From Nostoc paludosum FACHB-159 (GTDB lineage: Bacteria; Cyanobacteriota; Cyanobacteriia; Cyanobacteriales; Nostocaceae): DNA of 64,000 nt. Shown piece by piece: positions 38,119 through 47,270 of this stretch (its first letter is position 1; each line of letters starts with the position of its first letter). The notes beneath the pieces are model-generated. The model saw only the letters and a program-made list of their open reading frames with translations, ran no database searches and was not told the DNA's origin. Both the position numbers and the translations under genes were made by a program. The stretch spans positions 1 to 64,000 of the forward strand of contig NZ_JACJTU010000035.1 of assembly GCF_014698835.1 (NCBI RefSeq). Reading direction: 5' to 3'.

Positions 38119-41100
38119 TTACCGATTGGCTACAGTTAATTTGATAGTAGAAGATAATTCTTCCTCTAAATTTTGGGGTTGTTTGCGGCGCAAAATACTG
38201 TAAATTACCGGTACAAAAATTAAAGTTGCCACTGTTGCTGCTAATAATCCACCAATTACAGCACGTCCTAAAGGAGCATTTTGTTCGCCACCTTCTCCTA
38301 AACCCAGAGACATTGGTAACATCCCCATAATCATAGCTCCAGCAGTCATTAATACTGGACGCAAACGGGTATAACCAGCTGCTAAAGCCGCAGAAACAGC
38401 TTTTTCTCCCATCAAACGTTGCTCGTTAGCAAAGGTAACAAGCAAAATACTATTAGCAGTGGCAACTCCGATACTCATAATTGCACCCATCAAAGACGGC
38501 ACACTAAAAGTTGTGTTAGTCACAAATAGTATCCAGACAATTCCTGCTAAAGCATTTGGCAGAGCCATCATAATAATCAATGGATCGATCCAAGATTGGA
38601 AATTGACTACTATTAGGCAATAAACTAATCCAATAGCAAATATCAATCCCACTTCCAATCCTAGAAAAGATGAGTTCATCGTTTCTACTTGGCCTTTGAC
38701 TATAATTGATGTTCCACGCGGCAACTTATCTTGAAGTTTGTCAACTATTTTATAAACATCACTAGCTACGCCACCTAAATCGCGACCTTGAACATTAGCG
38801 TAAACATCAAAAACAGGCTGTACGTTGTAATGATTAACAACAGCAGGTGCTTTACTACGTTGAACAACAGAAAGATTGCTTAAAAGTTGTGATGAATTGG
38901 AACCGTTAGTGATAGGTAGGCTCTGAATTTTGTCCAGTGAGTTAAGTTTATATTGGGGGACTTGTACTGCTACTGGATAACTAACACCTTTGATAGGATC
39001 TAACCAAAAATTAGGTGATGTTTGACCGCTAGAACTTAATGAAGTAAGTAGGTTATTGGCAACATCTCGTTGAGTTAAACCGCTACGTTGTGCTTGAGAA
39101 CGGTCTACATTAATACGTATCTCTGGGGCATCAACAACTTGATGTAAATGAACGTCAACTGCTCCAGGGATTTGAGCTACTTGCTCATTGATTTGTTTAG
39201 CAATTTTGTAGTTATCCCGACGATTTTTAGATGGCCCTATCACCTGAATATCAATAGGAGCTGGTAAACCAAAATTGAGAATTTGAGTTACTATATCCGC
39301 AGGTTGGAAAAAGAAGGTTAATTCAGGAAATTGCGCGGTTAATTTTTGGCGTAGTTGTTTAACATATTGCCAAGTAGAATGATGTTGACCTTCTTTGAGA
39401 GCTACAAGAATTTCTCCATCACCAGGGCCTATGGTTGCTGTGTCACTAAAAGCCAGGTTTACCCCACCTACAGGTACGCCAATATTGTCGAGAATAATTT
39501 CTAATTCTTCTTCAGGAATAACTTTGCGAATTTCATTTTCAACTTGAGTAAAAATCTTTTCTGTCCTGTCAAGTCTGGTTCCCGCAGGAGCGCGGACGTG
39601 CAAGCGAAACTGACCTGCATCTACTTGAGGAAAAAAGTCTTGACCGACAAAAGGTAGTAAAACTAAAGCACTTACCCAAAAAGCACCAAATATTGCAAAA
39701 ACTACACGGCGATGATTTAGAGCTTTAGCTAAAGTATTTCGATAGTTTTGACGAAATTTTTCAAATTGACGGTTAAATTGCTCGTGAATACGCCAGAAAA
39801 TATTTTTTTTGCGAATTGGAGTAGATGCATGACCATTGTCGGCTAAATTTTCATGTTCAGTATAAAGATGTAGTTCCTTACCAAGCAGAAACTTTGCCAA
39901 CATTGGTACTACTGTACGCGAGAGTAAATAGGAGGCAAGCATAGCAAAAACAACCGCCATTCCTAAAGGCATAAATAGCGATTGTGATACTCCAGTTAAA
40001 AAGACAATGGGGATAAAAACAATACAAATTGCTAAGGTGGAAACGAAAGCTGGAACAGCTATTTGTTGTGCGCCATCTAAAATAGCTTGTTCTAGAGGTT
40101 TTCCTTGTGCCAAATTACGATGGATATTTTCAATTTCTACTGTGGCATCATCAACTAAAATCCCAACTGCTAGAGATAGACCTCCCAAGGTCATAATATT
40201 CAGAGTCTGTCCCATCAATCGCAGGGCAATGATAGAACAAAAAATAGATAAAGGAATGGAAATTGCCACTATTAAAGTGCTACGCCAACTGCCTAAGAAT
40301 AATAAAATCATGGTGGCAGTTAAACAAGCAGCAATCAATCCTTCGGTTAATACTCCGTGGATAGAAGCTTTAACAAAAATGGATTGGTCAAATAGGATAT
40401 CTAAATCTAATTCTTTGGGTAATGTAGCTTGAATTTTTGGTAGTCTTTCTTTGACTCTAGCTACAACATCTAAAGTTGAAGCGCCACCATTTTTGAGGAT
40501 AGTTAATAAGCTAGAACGCCTCCCATCTCGACGAACAATATTGTTCTGGACAGCAAAGCCATCATGAACTTGGGCGACATCACGTATATAAATGATAGTG
40601 CCGTTGATCTGTTTAATTGGTAAATTGTTTAAGGCTTCTAGGACTTGGGGACTGCTATTGAGGCGAACACTGTACTCGCGATCGCCTAATTTTGCATTTC
40701 CGGCAGGTAAAATAAGATTCTGGGCAGTAATAGCACTAGTGACATCTGTAGCTGAAAGACCTTTGGCAAATAGCGCCTGCGGGTCAATATCCACCATAAT
40801 TTGCCGAGGTTTACCGCCATAAGGTAACGGTACTGATGCACCTTGAACAGTCGCTAACTGAGTCCGCAGAAAATTATTGCCGTTATCGTAAAGTTCTTGC
40901 TCTGATAGTGATGTGCTGCTAACACTTAGCTGAAGAATTGGCACATTAGAAGCATTGTAGCGAACTATCAAAGGAGGTGTAATTCCTGGAGGTAAACCCC
41001 GGAGAATTGTTTGAGTAATAGAGGTAAGTTGAGCTACTGCTGCTTCAATTTTTGCTCCTGGTTGGAAGAAAACTTTAATGACGCTAACACCATTGAGTGA

Positions 41101-41352
41101 TTGTGATTCGATGTGTTCAATATCATTAACCGTGGTTGTAATAGAGCGTTCGCTGCTTGTAACAATCCGCTGTTCCATTTCTTCTGGTGAAACACCACCA
41201 TAAGACCAAATCACACTGACAACCGGAATATTAATTTCTGGAAAAATGTCCGTTGCCATGCGCGTAATAGTAACTACCCCTAAGACAATAATTAGTATGG
41301 CAGTGATTACGAAGGTGTAAGGGCGACGAAGAGCAAGTTTAACAATCCACAT
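38119..41352 (-). CDS. RND-family efflux permease (HAE1/AcrB-like)
   Basis: 1077 residues, the usual size. N-terminal helix plus two large periplasmic loops and two six-helix bundles. The fourth helix carries LAVGILVDDATVEIENIHR, the proton-relay Asp pair of RND pumps, and a matching GVATANSILLVTFANE stretch lies in the second half. Other family blocks are FPEINIPVVSVIWSYGGVSP and RRDGRRSSLLTI. It exports hydrophobic compounds by proton antiport with the adaptor encoded next. The substrates are unknown. It is first gene of a probable two-gene unit. Confidence 0.93.
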   Translation of the reverse strand: MWIVKLALRRPYTFVITAILIIVLGVVTITRMATDIFPEINIPVVSVIWSYGGVSPEEMEQRIVTSSERSITTTVNDIEHIESQSLNGVSVIKVFFQPGAKIEAAVAQLTSITQTILRGLPPGITPPLIVRYNASNVPILQLSVSSTSLSEQELYDNGNNFLRTQLATVQGASVPLPYGGKPRQIMVDIDPQALFAKGLSATDVTSAITAQNLILPAGNAKLGDREYSVRLNSSPQVLEALNNLPIKQINGTIIYIRDVAQVHDGFAVQNNIVRRDGRRSSLLTILKNGGASTLDVVARVKERLPKIQATLPKELDLDILFDQSIFVKASIHGVLTEGLIAACLTATMILLFLGSWRSTLIVAISIPLSIFCSIIALRLMGQTLNIMTLGGLSLAVGILVDDATVEIENIHRNLAQGKPLEQAILDGAQQIAVPAFVSTLAICIVFIPIVFLTGVSQSLFMPLGMAVVFAMLASYLLSRTVVPMLAKFLLGKELHLYTEHENLADNGHASTPIRKKNIFWRIHEQFNRQFEKFRQNYRNTLAKALNHRRVVFAIFGAFWVSALVLLPFVGQDFFPQVDAGQFRLHVRAPAGTRLDRTEKIFTQVENEIRKVIPEEELEIILDNIGVPVGGVNLAFSDTATIGPGDGEILVALKEGQHHSTWQYVKQLRQKLTAQFPELTFFFQPADIVTQILNFGLPAPIDIQVIGPSKNRRDNYKIAKQINEQVAQIPGAVDVHLHQVVDAPEIRINVDRSQAQRSGLTQRDVANNLLTSLSSSGQTSPNFWLDPIKGVSYPVAVQVPQYKLNSLDKIQSLPITNGSNSSQLLSNLSVVQRSKAPAVVNHYNVQPVFDVYANVQGRDLGGVASDVYKIVDKLQDKLPRGTSIIVKGQVETMNSSFLGLEVGLIFAIGLVYCLIVVNFQSWIDPLIIMMALPNALAGIVWILFVTNTTFSVPSLMGAIMSIGVATANSILLVTFANEQRLMGEKAVSAALAAGYTRLRPVLMTAGAMIMGMLPMSLGLGEGGEQNAPLGRAVIGGLLAATVATLIFVPVIYSILRRKQPQNLEEELSSTIKLTVANR

Positions 41353-41994
41353 TGTTTTTTAGTTTAAATTATTCTTTCTTCTTCAGTCTGTCAGCGTAAT
41401 TTACACTCAAGTAAATTTGAATTTTGATTTTAGTTAGGGACTAAGAAATAATAAATATTCAATTGTAATTTTTCGTTACTAAATGTTGACAGTTAACTGT
41501 TAGCTCTCAACAAATTTAAGCCGGATAATTTTTTTCTTGCAGTTCCTTTATTCATTGCCAAATCAAAATTCGCTGAACGCTTTCATTTGCGATCGGCTAA
41601 ATTTAAAATTAAACAGCATTTAATACGGTAATTCGATAGACTTTTAGTATTTTATGTGGATTTATCTTTGCATACAGCTGTGTAAAATGCAATATTCCGT
41701 ACTTTATCAAAAATATTACGTAATATTTAATACTTTATTATAGTAGTACTTTTGAGGTTTATAGTAAGCACTTTTTTCTAGACTCAGATGCCTACGGCAA
41801 GCTGCTGTGCGTCTACGATTTTCCTAGAAAACAAGGATTAAAGTCTTGACTACGAACTTGTTTACCCATCAATTTAAACTTGACAAAAGCTGATTTCTAG
41901 AGGTAAGTGACAAACTCATAGCTTAAAAGCACAGCTAGAAATCAGCTAGATAGCAAACAAAGTTCGCAGGCTAACTGTGGTGGAGGATTTGGAT
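41353..41994. other. divergent intergenic region with leader inverted repeat
   Basis: 642 bp without a gene, AT-rich near the RND start. Near the oxidoreductase start, AGCTGATTTCTAG (41888-41900) and CTAGAAATCAGCT (41935-41947) are perfect 13-bp inverted complements with a 34-base spacer, placed 47 bases before the start codon: an operator or leader hairpin candidate. A dispersed repeat fragment (GCCTACGGCAAGCTGC) lies near 41791. Confidence 0.6.
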
Positions 41995-43764
41995 ATGGTT
42001 CATCAGACATATACAGCTGATGTCTTGGTTGTTGGAGGGGGAACTGGGGGGACTGCGGCTGCTATCCAAGCGGCACGACGGGGAGCGAAAACCATTCTCG
42101 TAAGTGAATTTTCTTGGTTAGGGGGAATGCTGACTTGTGCGGGAGTGCCTGCACCCGATGGCAATGAATTAGAAGCTTTTCAAACTGGCTTATGGGGTGC
42201 GTTTTTGCGAGAATTACGCCATCGACAACCAGGAGGATTAGATAACTGTTGGGTAAGCTTTTTTAGTTACGATCCCCGCATTGGAGCAGAGATTTTTGCT
42301 GATTGGGTGGGGGAATTGCCAAATCTGCACTGGATTTCTGGACAAGTACCTTTAGAAGTTTATCGGCAAGGTGATTCTATTACTGGTGTGCGCTTTGCTG
42401 ATTTTGCTGTCACAGCCAAGATTATTCTCGATGGTACAGAATTAGGAGATTTATTAGCTTTAGCTGACATACCTTATCGCTGGGGCTGGGAATTGCAATC
42501 TGAGTGGGGAGAACCCAGCGCCCCAGTAAGCTTTAACTCTTTAACCGAAAGATATCCCGTGCAAGCGCCAACTTATGTGGTGATTATGCAAGATTTTGGT
42601 GAAGCCATTGCCCCAGAAATTCCAGCTGCTCCTCACGAAAACCCGTCGCTGTTTGCAGGTGCTTGGGATGGCTATGGAGCAGAGACATTTTTAAATTATG
42701 GACGTTTGCCTGGCGATCGCTTCATGATAAATTGGCCAATCTGTGGCAATGACTACGGCCAAGGGGTAGAGCGGCTGATAAAGTCAGAGGTGTCCAGAGG
42801 TGAATTTATCCAAGAATCACGCTGGCACAGTCAAAATTTTGCCCGTTTTATTCAAAATCAACTTGGCCGTCGCTATGGTTTAGCACAACAACTATTTCCT
42901 CACACTCAAAAAGCTTTTGCGCTGCATCCCTATTACCGAGAAAGTCGGCGCTTAGTAGGGCTAACTACCGTCCGAGAACAGGATATTTTGCCAATTGCTG
43001 GGGGTAGAGTTGCATCTATATTTAATGATGCAATCGCTGTTGGTAATTACGCCAACGACCATCATTATCCTGGCGTTCAATTTCCACTCCAACCAAAATC
43101 TATCCAATGGGGGGGACGCTGGACTGGGACTCCCTTTACAATTCCCTACAGTTGCCTAATTCCAGCCACAACAGATGGTTTCTTGGTTTGTGAAAAGAAT
43201 ATTTCTGTCTCTCACATTGCCAATGGTGCAACCAGATTACAACCTGTGGTTATGGGCATTGGTCAAGCAGCGGGGATGGCAGCGGCGATGTGTGTTGAGT
43301 TAAACTGCCAGCCAAGGGATCTACCTATCAGGGATTTACAAGCTGCTTTACTACAAGATGACCGCTCAAGGGCAATAATAATACCTTTTTTTAATCTGTC
43401 GCCTAATCGTTCGGATTGGCTGCATCACCAACTGTATTACTTAAATAATCCACTAGCCTATCCAACTAGTGGCAATTGCCATCGGTCATCTACGGATCGG
43501 TATTCTGAATCGACTTTTGACAAGGTATTAATCCCAGAAAACAAGTGTTTTCAAGGTATTTTCTACCGCTTGAGTCATCAAGAATACAGATTCACAGTCA
43601 CTGCACCAGCCGCATATCAAAGGCAAAATTGGCAGCTTGTGACTTTGCGATCGCATATCAACGAACAGTTACACTCTTATCCCGACCAACAATTAATTAC
43701 AGTGTGGGGCCGTCAGAATCACTTTAGTAATTGGTTATTAGTCGAACATTTAAACGAAGGATAA
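41995..43764 (+). CDS. FAD-dependent oxidoreductase
   Basis: 589 residues from the ATG at 41995, preferred over the in-frame GTG at 41977 because GGAGG lies about 10 bases before it. The N terminus has the dinucleotide-binding motif VLVVGGGTGGTAAAIQAARRGA, and the SWLGGMLTCAG and ANGATRLQPVVMGIGQAAGMAAA blocks are typical of the FAD_oxidored group (PF12831-like). The substrate is unknown. It lies directly upstream of the patX gene but is separated from it by patX's own promoter motifs, so co-regulation is not implied. Confidence 0.8.
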   Translation: MVHQTYTADVLVVGGGTGGTAAAIQAARRGAKTILVSEFSWLGGMLTCAGVPAPDGNELEAFQTGLWGAFLRELRHRQPGGLDNCWVSFFSYDPRIGAEIFADWVGELPNLHWISGQVPLEVYRQGDSITGVRFADFAVTAKIILDGTELGDLLALADIPYRWGWELQSEWGEPSAPVSFNSLTERYPVQAPTYVVIMQDFGEAIAPEIPAAPHENPSLFAGAWDGYGAETFLNYGRLPGDRFMINWPICGNDYGQGVERLIKSEVSRGEFIQESRWHSQNFARFIQNQLGRRYGLAQQLFPHTQKAFALHPYYRESRRLVGLTTVREQDILPIAGGRVASIFNDAIAVGNYANDHHYPGVQFPLQPKSIQWGGRWTGTPFTIPYSCLIPATTDGFLVCEKNISVSHIANGATRLQPVVMGIGQAAGMAAAMCVELNCQPRDLPIRDLQAALLQDDRSRAIIIPFFNLSPNRSDWLHHQLYYLNNPLAYPTSGNCHRSSTDRYSESTFDKVLIPENKCFQGIFYRLSHQEYRFTVTAPAAYQRQNWQLVTLRSHINEQLHSYPDQQLITVWGRQNHFSNWLLVEHLNEG

Positions 43765-43780
43765 GAGGAGTTTATTTTCA

Positions 43781-43794
43781 GTAAAACACAATAC
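43781..43794 (+). promoter_or_regulatory. NtcA-binding site of the patX promoter
   Basis: GTAAAACACAATAC is a perfect GTA-N8-TAC. It lies 14 bases upstream of the DIF1 motif, the same order described for patX promoters of heterocyst-forming strains. It implies activation under nitrogen limitation. Confidence 0.85.
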
Positions 43795-43808
43795 TTTTTG
43801 ACGAATTG

Positions 43809-43836
43809 TCCGGATATTCCTAGAAAAGCTAAGTAT
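43809..43836 (+). promoter_or_regulatory. DIF1 motif and -10-like box of patX
   Basis: TCCGGA at 43809-43814 is the core of the DIF1 motif found at the -35 region of promoters induced in developing heterocysts. A TAAGTAT box at 43830-43836 follows. TCCGGA ends 57 bases before the patX start codon, within the 69-nt distance reported for the family. Confidence 0.85.
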
Positions 43837-43871
43837 CAGTGAAGTGGAGAGTTCCAAAATAGACATCTGCT

Positions 43872-44258
43872 ATGCGTGCTGCCATTTCACTTTTAGTTTC
43901 GAGTCTGGTGTTCGGCCCCTTAGCTTCTAACTGCCAAGCAATGGACAATCACTTACAAAGCAGAAAGTCTGTAGACGATTCTGCGACTTTTCTCAAGCTA
44001 CGCCGGCTTTCGGCAATATCAAGGGCAAACAGACCCCACTTGCTACCCTACGGGAACGCTAAGAGCGAACAAGCCGGGAGACCCGTCCAACGCAGTGGCT
44101 CAACTTTCCAAGACAATCGGCTGTTTTCGATGCCTGCTTGGCAACAGTTGCTCTCGGCACAATCTGACCAAAATCCAGATGATGCGCCACGTCATCGCGG
44201 TAGTGGGCGCAGAGAAGTGATGCAAAAATTCGTCAAAAATTTCTATGCTATTGTTTAA
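43872..44258 (+). CDS. patX: PatX-type heterocyst patterning peptide precursor (HRGSGR)
   Basis: 128 residues. A hydrophobic, signal-peptide-like N terminus (MRAAISLLVSSLVFGP, cleavage near NCQA) and a C-terminal HRGSGR at residues 108-113 (44193-44210) are the two conserved PatX features. RGSGR is the pentapeptide that binds the HetR hood domain and blocks differentiation, and PatX is described as coextensive with HetR. An in-frame TAG 12 bases upstream fixes the ATG as first start. NtcA and DIF1 motifs precede it and a terminator follows. The central part (about residues 59-78, GNAKSEQAGRPVQRSGS) is encoded by a dispersed repeat related to one near 1740, so the precursor appears enlarged by an in-frame insertion. 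Processing into a diffusible peptide is inferred from the family. Confidence 0.93.
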   Translation: MRAAISLLVSSLVFGPLASNCQAMDNHLQSRKSVDDSATFLKLRRLSAISRANRPHLLPYGNAKSEQAGRPVQRSGSTFQDNRLFSMPAWQQLLSAQSDQNPDDAPRHRGSGRREVMQKFVKNFYAIV

Positions 44259-44305
44259 TTATCGTGGGATAATGGCTGTTTTTGCAAAACTAATTACCAG
44301 AAAAC

Positions 44306-44330
44306 AAGATGTTGTGCTAACATCTTTTTT
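44306..44330 (+). terminator. Rho-independent terminator of patX
   Basis: AAGATGTT and AACATCTT form a perfect 8-bp stem with a 5-base loop, running into six T. It begins 47 bases after the stop codon. Confidence 0.88.
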
Positions 44331-44735
44331 CACAGTTTTTCTGGCAGAGATATGTACAGTTAAGATCCGAAAATCTTCAGCGATCGCTTAGTATTTCAAC
44401 TGCAATTTGCTGTATATAATAGTTGGCATAAAAGCTGGAAATCAAAAGACAAATCAAGTCAAATGCTTCGATCTACAGCATCACCAACTGATTAAAAGTC
44501 ACACAACTGTTACTCGTATTTCTGGGAAGCTCTGCGTCTGAATCCTCAACTGCTTTAGAAACAGATGTTACTTAGGTTATCAATTAATTTAAAACACATC
44601 TAATTCCGATATTTTGCTAATTGGGGAACAACCTTAAGGCAACTTCTCTTTATTCCCAAATAAGTTTTTTCACAGATTGAGTACCTGGTTAACTACATCA
44701 ATACATAATTGGGCATGGGGCATTGGGGAGGCAGT

Positions 44736-45033
44736 GACGGGTACGCAGGGGTTTCCCCAAGTGGAGGAGGCAGTGACGGATATGCAGGGGATTACCACGC
44801 CAGTTGCTTCAAGTCGGCACAGCCGGACACTAGTAGTACGCCAAGAAAACTTTGCATGGTGGCTAGCTCCAAGGGCAGAGGGGCGGAGGAGCAGAGGGGC
44901 AGAGGGGAAAGAACAAGGCACATTGAACTCTCCTCTGCACCCCTGCACCCCTGCTCCTCTGCCTGCCCCCACCTAACATTTTTGGGTTGGCAGACTACTA
45001 GTCGCTCATGGGGAAACCCCCTGCGTACCCGTC
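44736..45033. repeat. ~300-bp nested inverted-repeat element
   Basis: Three nested arm pairs. Outer: GACGGGTACGCAGGGGTTTC (44736 on) with GAAACCCCCTGCGTACCCGT (to 45033). Middle: ACTAGTAGT (44829-44837) with ACTACTAGT (44994-45002), plus partly complementary flanks. Inner: AGAGGGGCGGAGGAGCAGAG (44878 on) with the CCCCTGCTCCTCTGCC stretch (to about 44970). On the left, GGAGGCAGTGACGG is also directly duplicated. No transposase or credible gene. 44331-44735 is AT-rich and empty. Confidence 0.75.
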
Positions 45034-45488
45034 GCTGGCTCTCCATGAGCAACTGCCGTGATTGGGCACTTGTACTGACTTGTGCTGAGCGCAGTCGAAG
45101 TAGCGTTCGCGTAGCGTCTCCTAGAGAAGTCGAGGTCAGCCAAAATACGTATGGAAAGTGTTGACTGTTAACTGATGACTGTTGGCAGTTGAGCAAAGTC
45201 AGAAATTCCGAAGCTCCGGTTAGGAGTTAATGTTATTCTCCCCATACCTCTGACACCCCCCACACTCCCTATCTCCCGATCTCCTCACTCCATACAGACA
45301 AGGGATAATGAGCCAGCGCGTTGCTGGGGTTCCCACGGCAGTCGCACCCCTGCTCTTAAGCAAGCTACATGGGGGGAACCAAGTTACTCATTTTGGAAAC
45401 CAAAAAGACCGCACTGGCTCCCCAAGGCCTCGCTGCTTCAGCGTTGTAGCGACTAGCGTCGCGTCTACCCACTCCCTATTCCTTCTCT
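45034..45488. repeat. dispersed-repeat mosaic
   Basis: A mosaic of known-looking pieces: CTTGTGCTGAGCGCAGTCGA and GCGTTCGCGTAGCGTCTCC (45079-45125), related in reverse orientation to 28365-28482; CACACTCCCTATCTCCC (about 45265); and GTTGCTGGGGTTCCCACGGC (about 45322). The open frames here are repeat-derived and not called. Confidence 0.65.
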
Positions 45489-46388
45489 TCAGACGGTTGT
45501 CTTCTGACGATTATCTTCTATTCGCTGGATGCCGTTAAGGAACATGGGCACAAACTTCTCGAAAAATGCTTGTGGATCGCTCTGCCAAGCTTTTTGTGCA
45601 ACTTGAATCCTAGTAAACTGCAACTCAGGTGCTAGCAAAGTCTGGGGTAAGCGTTCCATCAGGTACTGAGGACGTTCCCAAAGCGGCATGGTATTTGCTA
45701 CTTCCAGCAAGTTGGCAACTCGCCGCAGTTCGGCTCCCAAGGTGATATCCATTCCGGATTCAAAGGCCGCCTGTTCAATTGCAGTATATTTTCGCTTCGC
45801 TTGCTCTATTTTTTGCCGATGTTCTGGACTTTTACGCGCGAGTTCTGCTAACCAACGGGTACCCCAGCGCACATGTCCTGCTTCCTCCGGCAAAATTTTT
45901 TCAATTGTTTGCCGGATTTTGATGTTTTCTTCTGTTTGTGGCGCTTGCTTGAGGGCGTAAATGTGGGCGGAAAAATACTCACAGCCACGTTTTTCGGTAA
46001 TGTTAATTGCTGTCAGAGCAGCAATCATCCAGTCGTCTAAGTTGCGCTTAGGATCGTAAGCGTCTTTGTCAAGCAGGCGATCGAATTCATCAATATAAGA
46101 AGTTCCGGGGGGAGTTCCAACATCGCTTCCTAGTTCGACGAGTAAATCAGTCAACCACATGGCATGACGGGCTTCATCACTAATGTGACGAGACAAATCC
46201 CGCACTAGTTCTGGTGGCTGTCCGTTGAGCTGTTCGATTAAGTCAGTCAGGTCTTTACAACTGCGTTGTTCGCTGTAGCGGTAGCGATTCAGGGTAATTA
46301 AATGGATCTGGCGATCGCATACCACCTGTTTCAAGATTTCCCTCGCACCCAAAGCATTCTGAAATTTACGTGGGTAGGTAACTGTCAT
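45489..46388 (-). CDS. ferritin-like (di-iron helical bundle) protein, function unknown
   Basis: 299 residues, almost entirely helical. ISDEARHAMWLTDLL and LPEEAGHVRWGTRWL each give the E-x-x-H pair expected of a ferritin-like di-iron site, and upstream helices supply further acidic residues (CKDLTDLIEQL, KRGCEYFSAHI). Such proteins include oxidases, hydroxylases and ferritins; which activity applies here is not visible. The start at 46388 has only a weak ribosome-binding site. It lies between the repeat mosaic and a small-protein gene. Confidence 0.7.
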   Translation of the reverse strand: MTVTYPRKFQNALGAREILKQVVCDRQIHLITLNRYRYSEQRSCKDLTDLIEQLNGQPPELVRDLSRHISDEARHAMWLTDLLVELGSDVGTPPGTSYIDEFDRLLDKDAYDPKRNLDDWMIAALTAINITEKRGCEYFSAHIYALKQAPQTEENIKIRQTIEKILPEEAGHVRWGTRWLAELARKSPEHRQKIEQAKRKYTAIEQAAFESGMDITLGAELRRVANLLEVANTMPLWERPQYLMERLPQTLLAPELQFTRIQVAQKAWQSDPQAFFEKFVPMFLNGIQRIEDNRQKTTV

Positions 46389-46754
46389 AAAGTTATATAA
46401 AGTTTTATAAACTCACATTCGATCCTAACTTAGTTTTTTGTAACTGCCGTATTTCTACTGGATTAGGGAAAAAGGTGAAAGTTAAAAAAACCAATTACTC
46501 AATTTGCGCTTAAGTATCAGACCTGAAAATATAAACTTTTGTAAATGATGTTATTGCTTTTGGATAATAATTTTGAAAAATAAAATCGCTAAAAGCCTTT
46601 GCAGTAAAGCTTTTTATTTGATAAACACTCGCATTCCAGACACAGAATTCCAAAAATTAATCTAAAACGGTAGCTTATGTTACAGTTTTTTCTGTTATAT
46701 TAGATTTAAGAAAGAACCCAAAAATATATATTCACTACAGAAGCAGAGAGGACT
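46389..46754. other. divergent intergenic region
   Basis: AT-rich spacer between the ferritin-like gene and the 68-residue gene. No gene or strong motif is seen. Confidence 0.5.
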
Positions 46755-46961
46755 ATGGTTATGTCTATCGCAGAAAAATCTCGTGCGTTAATGGTTCGCG
46801 AACATCAGCAAGTCAAGAATCGCCAACAATCAATGCTGATGCGTGCTGCACAAGAACTTGGTCTTCCTGAAGAAGCATCTCATTACTGGAACCCTATTCA
46901 AGGGAAGATAGATGCGACGACTCGGATGATTTATGGACGCAGCAATGCCACTATGAGTTAG
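46755..46961 (+). CDS. small basic helical protein, function unknown
   Basis: 68 residues. AGAGAGG lies just before the ATG at 46755; the second ATG at 46761 has better spacing to it, so the start may be two residues later. The sequence is Gln/Arg-rich and helical (REHQQVKNRQQSMLMRAA) followed by ELGLPEEASHYWNPIQGK. The composition is protein-like, unlike the neighbouring repeats, and it has a good ribosome-binding site, so I call it real. The family is not recognised. Downstream of the stop lies a GGGAGCA-type repeat. Confidence 0.65.
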   Translation: MVMSIAEKSRALMVREHQQVKNRQQSMLMRAAQELGLPEEASHYWNPIQGKIDATTRMIYGRSNATMS

Positions 46962-47090
46962 TAGGGAGTGGGGCAGAGGAGCAGGGAGCAGGGAGCAGGG
47001 GGAAAAGAAGAAGTTTTTTATTCTTGCCTTTGCCTTTTGCTTATGCCCAATGCCCAATGCCCAACAGTAAAAAATAGCTGTTCAGCTCAG

Positions 47091-47115
47091 AAAAAAAGCC
47101 ACCCTTCAAGGTGGC
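47091..47115 (-). terminator. Rho-independent terminator, glnA side
   Basis: On the minus strand, GCCACC and GGTGGC form a 6-bp stem around TTGAAG followed by seven T. It is oriented to end transcription from glnA, about 155 bases beyond its stop. ATGCCCA heptamers lie just below it (about 47043-47063). Confidence 0.8.
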
Positions 47116-47179
47116 AAAATTGAAACTTTTAGCTAGATACGGTACTTAAGGGATTACCAAGAAAAATTATCCAATCTTA

Positions 47180-47234
47180 TGGGGTGGGCGTCTTGCCTGC
47201 CCTTTGCTATGAACGGACAAGATGTCCATCCCAC
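47180..47234. repeat. TGGGGTGGGC inverted repeat downstream of glnA
   Basis: TGGGGTGGGCGTCTTGCC faces GGACAAGATGTCCATCCCAC in inverted orientation. It is the same family as 3434-3488. No gene lies in 46962-47270. Confidence 0.7.
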
Positions 47235-47270
47235 AAAAAAATTGAATGTTTTTTATTTGGAAGCCCCCAA

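Noticed and set aside
44670..45196. Several frames of about 100-150 codons on both strands
   Set aside because: All are translations of the nested inverted repeat and G/C-rich arrays.
45308..45538. 76-codon plus-strand frame
   Set aside because: Built from dispersed-repeat words and overlaps the 3' end of the ferritin-like gene.
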